NCBI GenBank assembly: GCA_016928495.1
Contig: JAFGKQ010000295.1
Location: 1 to 7,271, forward strand
Direction: 5' to 3'
Length of the DNA stretch: 7,271 bases
Source: Candidatus Fermentibacterales bacterium
GTDB lineage: Bacteria; Fermentibacterota; Fermentibacteria; Fermentibacterales; JAFGKQ01
In this document: in pieces, positions 6,691 through 7,271 of the stretch
Position numbering within the stretch: the stretch's first letter is position 1
Layout of the letters: each line of letters opens with the position of its first letter
Notes under the pieces: model-generated
Databases searched by the model: none
What the model was told of the DNA's origin: nothing
What the model saw: only the letters and a program-made list of their open reading frames with translations
Program-made: the position numbers and the translations under genes

Positions 6691-7271
6691 CCCTCGTCCT
6701 CCGATGGGCGCTTCCTGCTCCTCTTCCACCAGTGCCCCGCCCTGCCCGAAGCCACGATCCTGGCAACCTTCAGGATCCTGCGCGGGCTGGCCAGTCCCAG
6801 CAGAACGTCTCCTCCGCGGAGTATCCTGTCCCCCGGAGGGTTGAAGACCGTTTCTCCGTCGGCGGTTACGATGGCGAACACGGCCACGCCCGCCCTGCTG
6901 GATATTCGCAGCTCACCCAGGCTCTTGCCCACGGCGCCGCACCCGTCCGTCACGCGGCACTCCTCGACCCTGTAGCCCCCTCCCGTGTCCTCGAGCATCT
7001 CCTGCAGGAACCCGGTGGTCTCTCCGGACATCATCTCCGCGACCATCCTCCGTCCCGCCGTCGAGGACGGAGTGACGGAATCGGCAGCGCCCACGAAGGC
7101 CAGCTTGTCCTGGCTTCCCGCATCCACAGCCCTGCTGACTATCCTGAGACGGCTGTTCGCCAGGGCTGCCGTCAGGGTGAGGTAGAGGTTGGAGCTGGCA
7201 TCGGGCAGAACCGAAACCAACCCCCTGGCCTTCCGCACCCCCGCATCTATCAGCACCCTCTCGTCGAGGCA
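6687..7271 (-). CDS. RCK (TrkA-N/TrkA-C) protein, C-terminal part; 5' end outside window
   Basis: 194 codons are visible, open to the right edge. The visible part starts within the RCK-N domain (CLDERVLIDAGVRKARGL, matching CLEDDVLSSSGVAAARGL of the next gene), continues through SRLRIVSRAVD and FVGAADSVTPS, and then has a TrkA-C domain (VGKSLGELRISSRAGVAVFAI ... RILRGGDVLLGLASP). It ends in a basic tail with HWWKRSRKRP. The GxGxxG loop and any membrane domain would lie outside. In potassium channels of this kind a two-helix pore often precedes the RCK domain, so this gene could encode the channel itself; that cannot be seen here. A GTG at 7256 is internal to the domain and not a real start. 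The stop overlaps the next gene's start by 4 bases, implying coupled translation and a matched partner. Confidence 0.87.
   Translation of the reverse strand, partial: CLDERVLIDAGVRKARGLVSVLPDASSNLYLTLTAALANSRLRIVSRAVDAGSQDKLAFVGAADSVTPSSTAGRRMVAEMMSGETTGFLQEMLEDTGGGYRVEECRVTDGCGAVGKSLGELRISSRAGVAVFAIVTADGETVFNPPGDRILRGGDVLLGLASPRRILKVARIVASGRAGHWWKRSRKRPSEDEG
6698..6702 (-). promoter_or_regulatory. Strong ribosome binding site for the downstream RCK gene
   Basis: GGAGG on the minus strand lies 7 bases before the ATG at 6690, inside the last codons of the upstream RCK gene. It fixes that start over the longer alternative at 6729 and fits coupled translation of the two paralogues. Confidence 0.8.

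Noticed and set aside
1-7271. CRISPR, insertion sequences, phage or defence genes
   Set aside because: I saw no spaced direct repeats, terminal inverted repeats, transposase or integrase motifs; the tRNA 3' end is not followed by an integrase gene or a second copy of its end within the window.

Overview
The window is a GC-rich bacterial segment with dense, mostly minus-strand coding. Five genes run leftward in one probable operon: a secreted M14 zinc carboxypeptidase, ribosomal protein L27 (rpmA), imidazolonepropionase (hutI), a TPR protein carrying a MshEN-like domain, and a radical SAM DUF512 protein that runs off the left edge. A tRNA-Pro(UGG) lies on the plus strand. To its right are two more minus-strand genes, tandem RCK/TrkA-type nucleotide-binding proteins, the first of which is cut by the right edge.

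Organism: the peptidase ends in a carboxypeptidase-regulatory-like domain followed by a FlgD-Ig/type IX-like C-terminal module. This architecture, together with high GC, a divergent L27 and mixed gene order, suggests a bacterium of the wider FCB group or a related candidate phylum (for example Fermentibacterota, Eisenbacteria or Krumholzibacteriota). This is an inference with low certainty; no rRNA or single decisive marker is present.

Layout from right to left: 7271-6687 is the 3' part of an RCK gene. It overlaps by ATGA a second RCK gene at 6690-5935, which ends 25 bases from the 3' end of tRNA-Pro (5833-5909). Between the tRNA and the peptidase, about 170 bases hold two divergent sigma70-like promoters. 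One (TTGACC, 17 bases, CATAAT) drives the leftward operon and the other (TTGCGG, 17 bases, TAGTAT) drives the tRNA. The operon then reads peptidase (5662-3995), a 58-base gap with a small hairpin region, rpmA (3936-3679), a 60-base gap, hutI (3618-2308), the TPR gene starting at the very next base (2307-436), and the DUF512 gene 8 bases further on (427-1). No non-coding stretch exceeds 300 bases.

Functionally the operon looks like a housekeeping and accessory mixture rather than one pathway: extracellular peptide cleavage, histidine breakdown, ribosome assembly, a possible c-di-GMP-responsive scaffold, and an Fe-S enzyme. The two RCK proteins most likely form the cytosolic gating part of a potassium channel or transporter encoded to the right. 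I see no phage, transposon, CRISPR or defence system. The observation most worth following is the pair of 24-residue MshEN-type motifs inside a TPR protein that is not a secretion ATPase.
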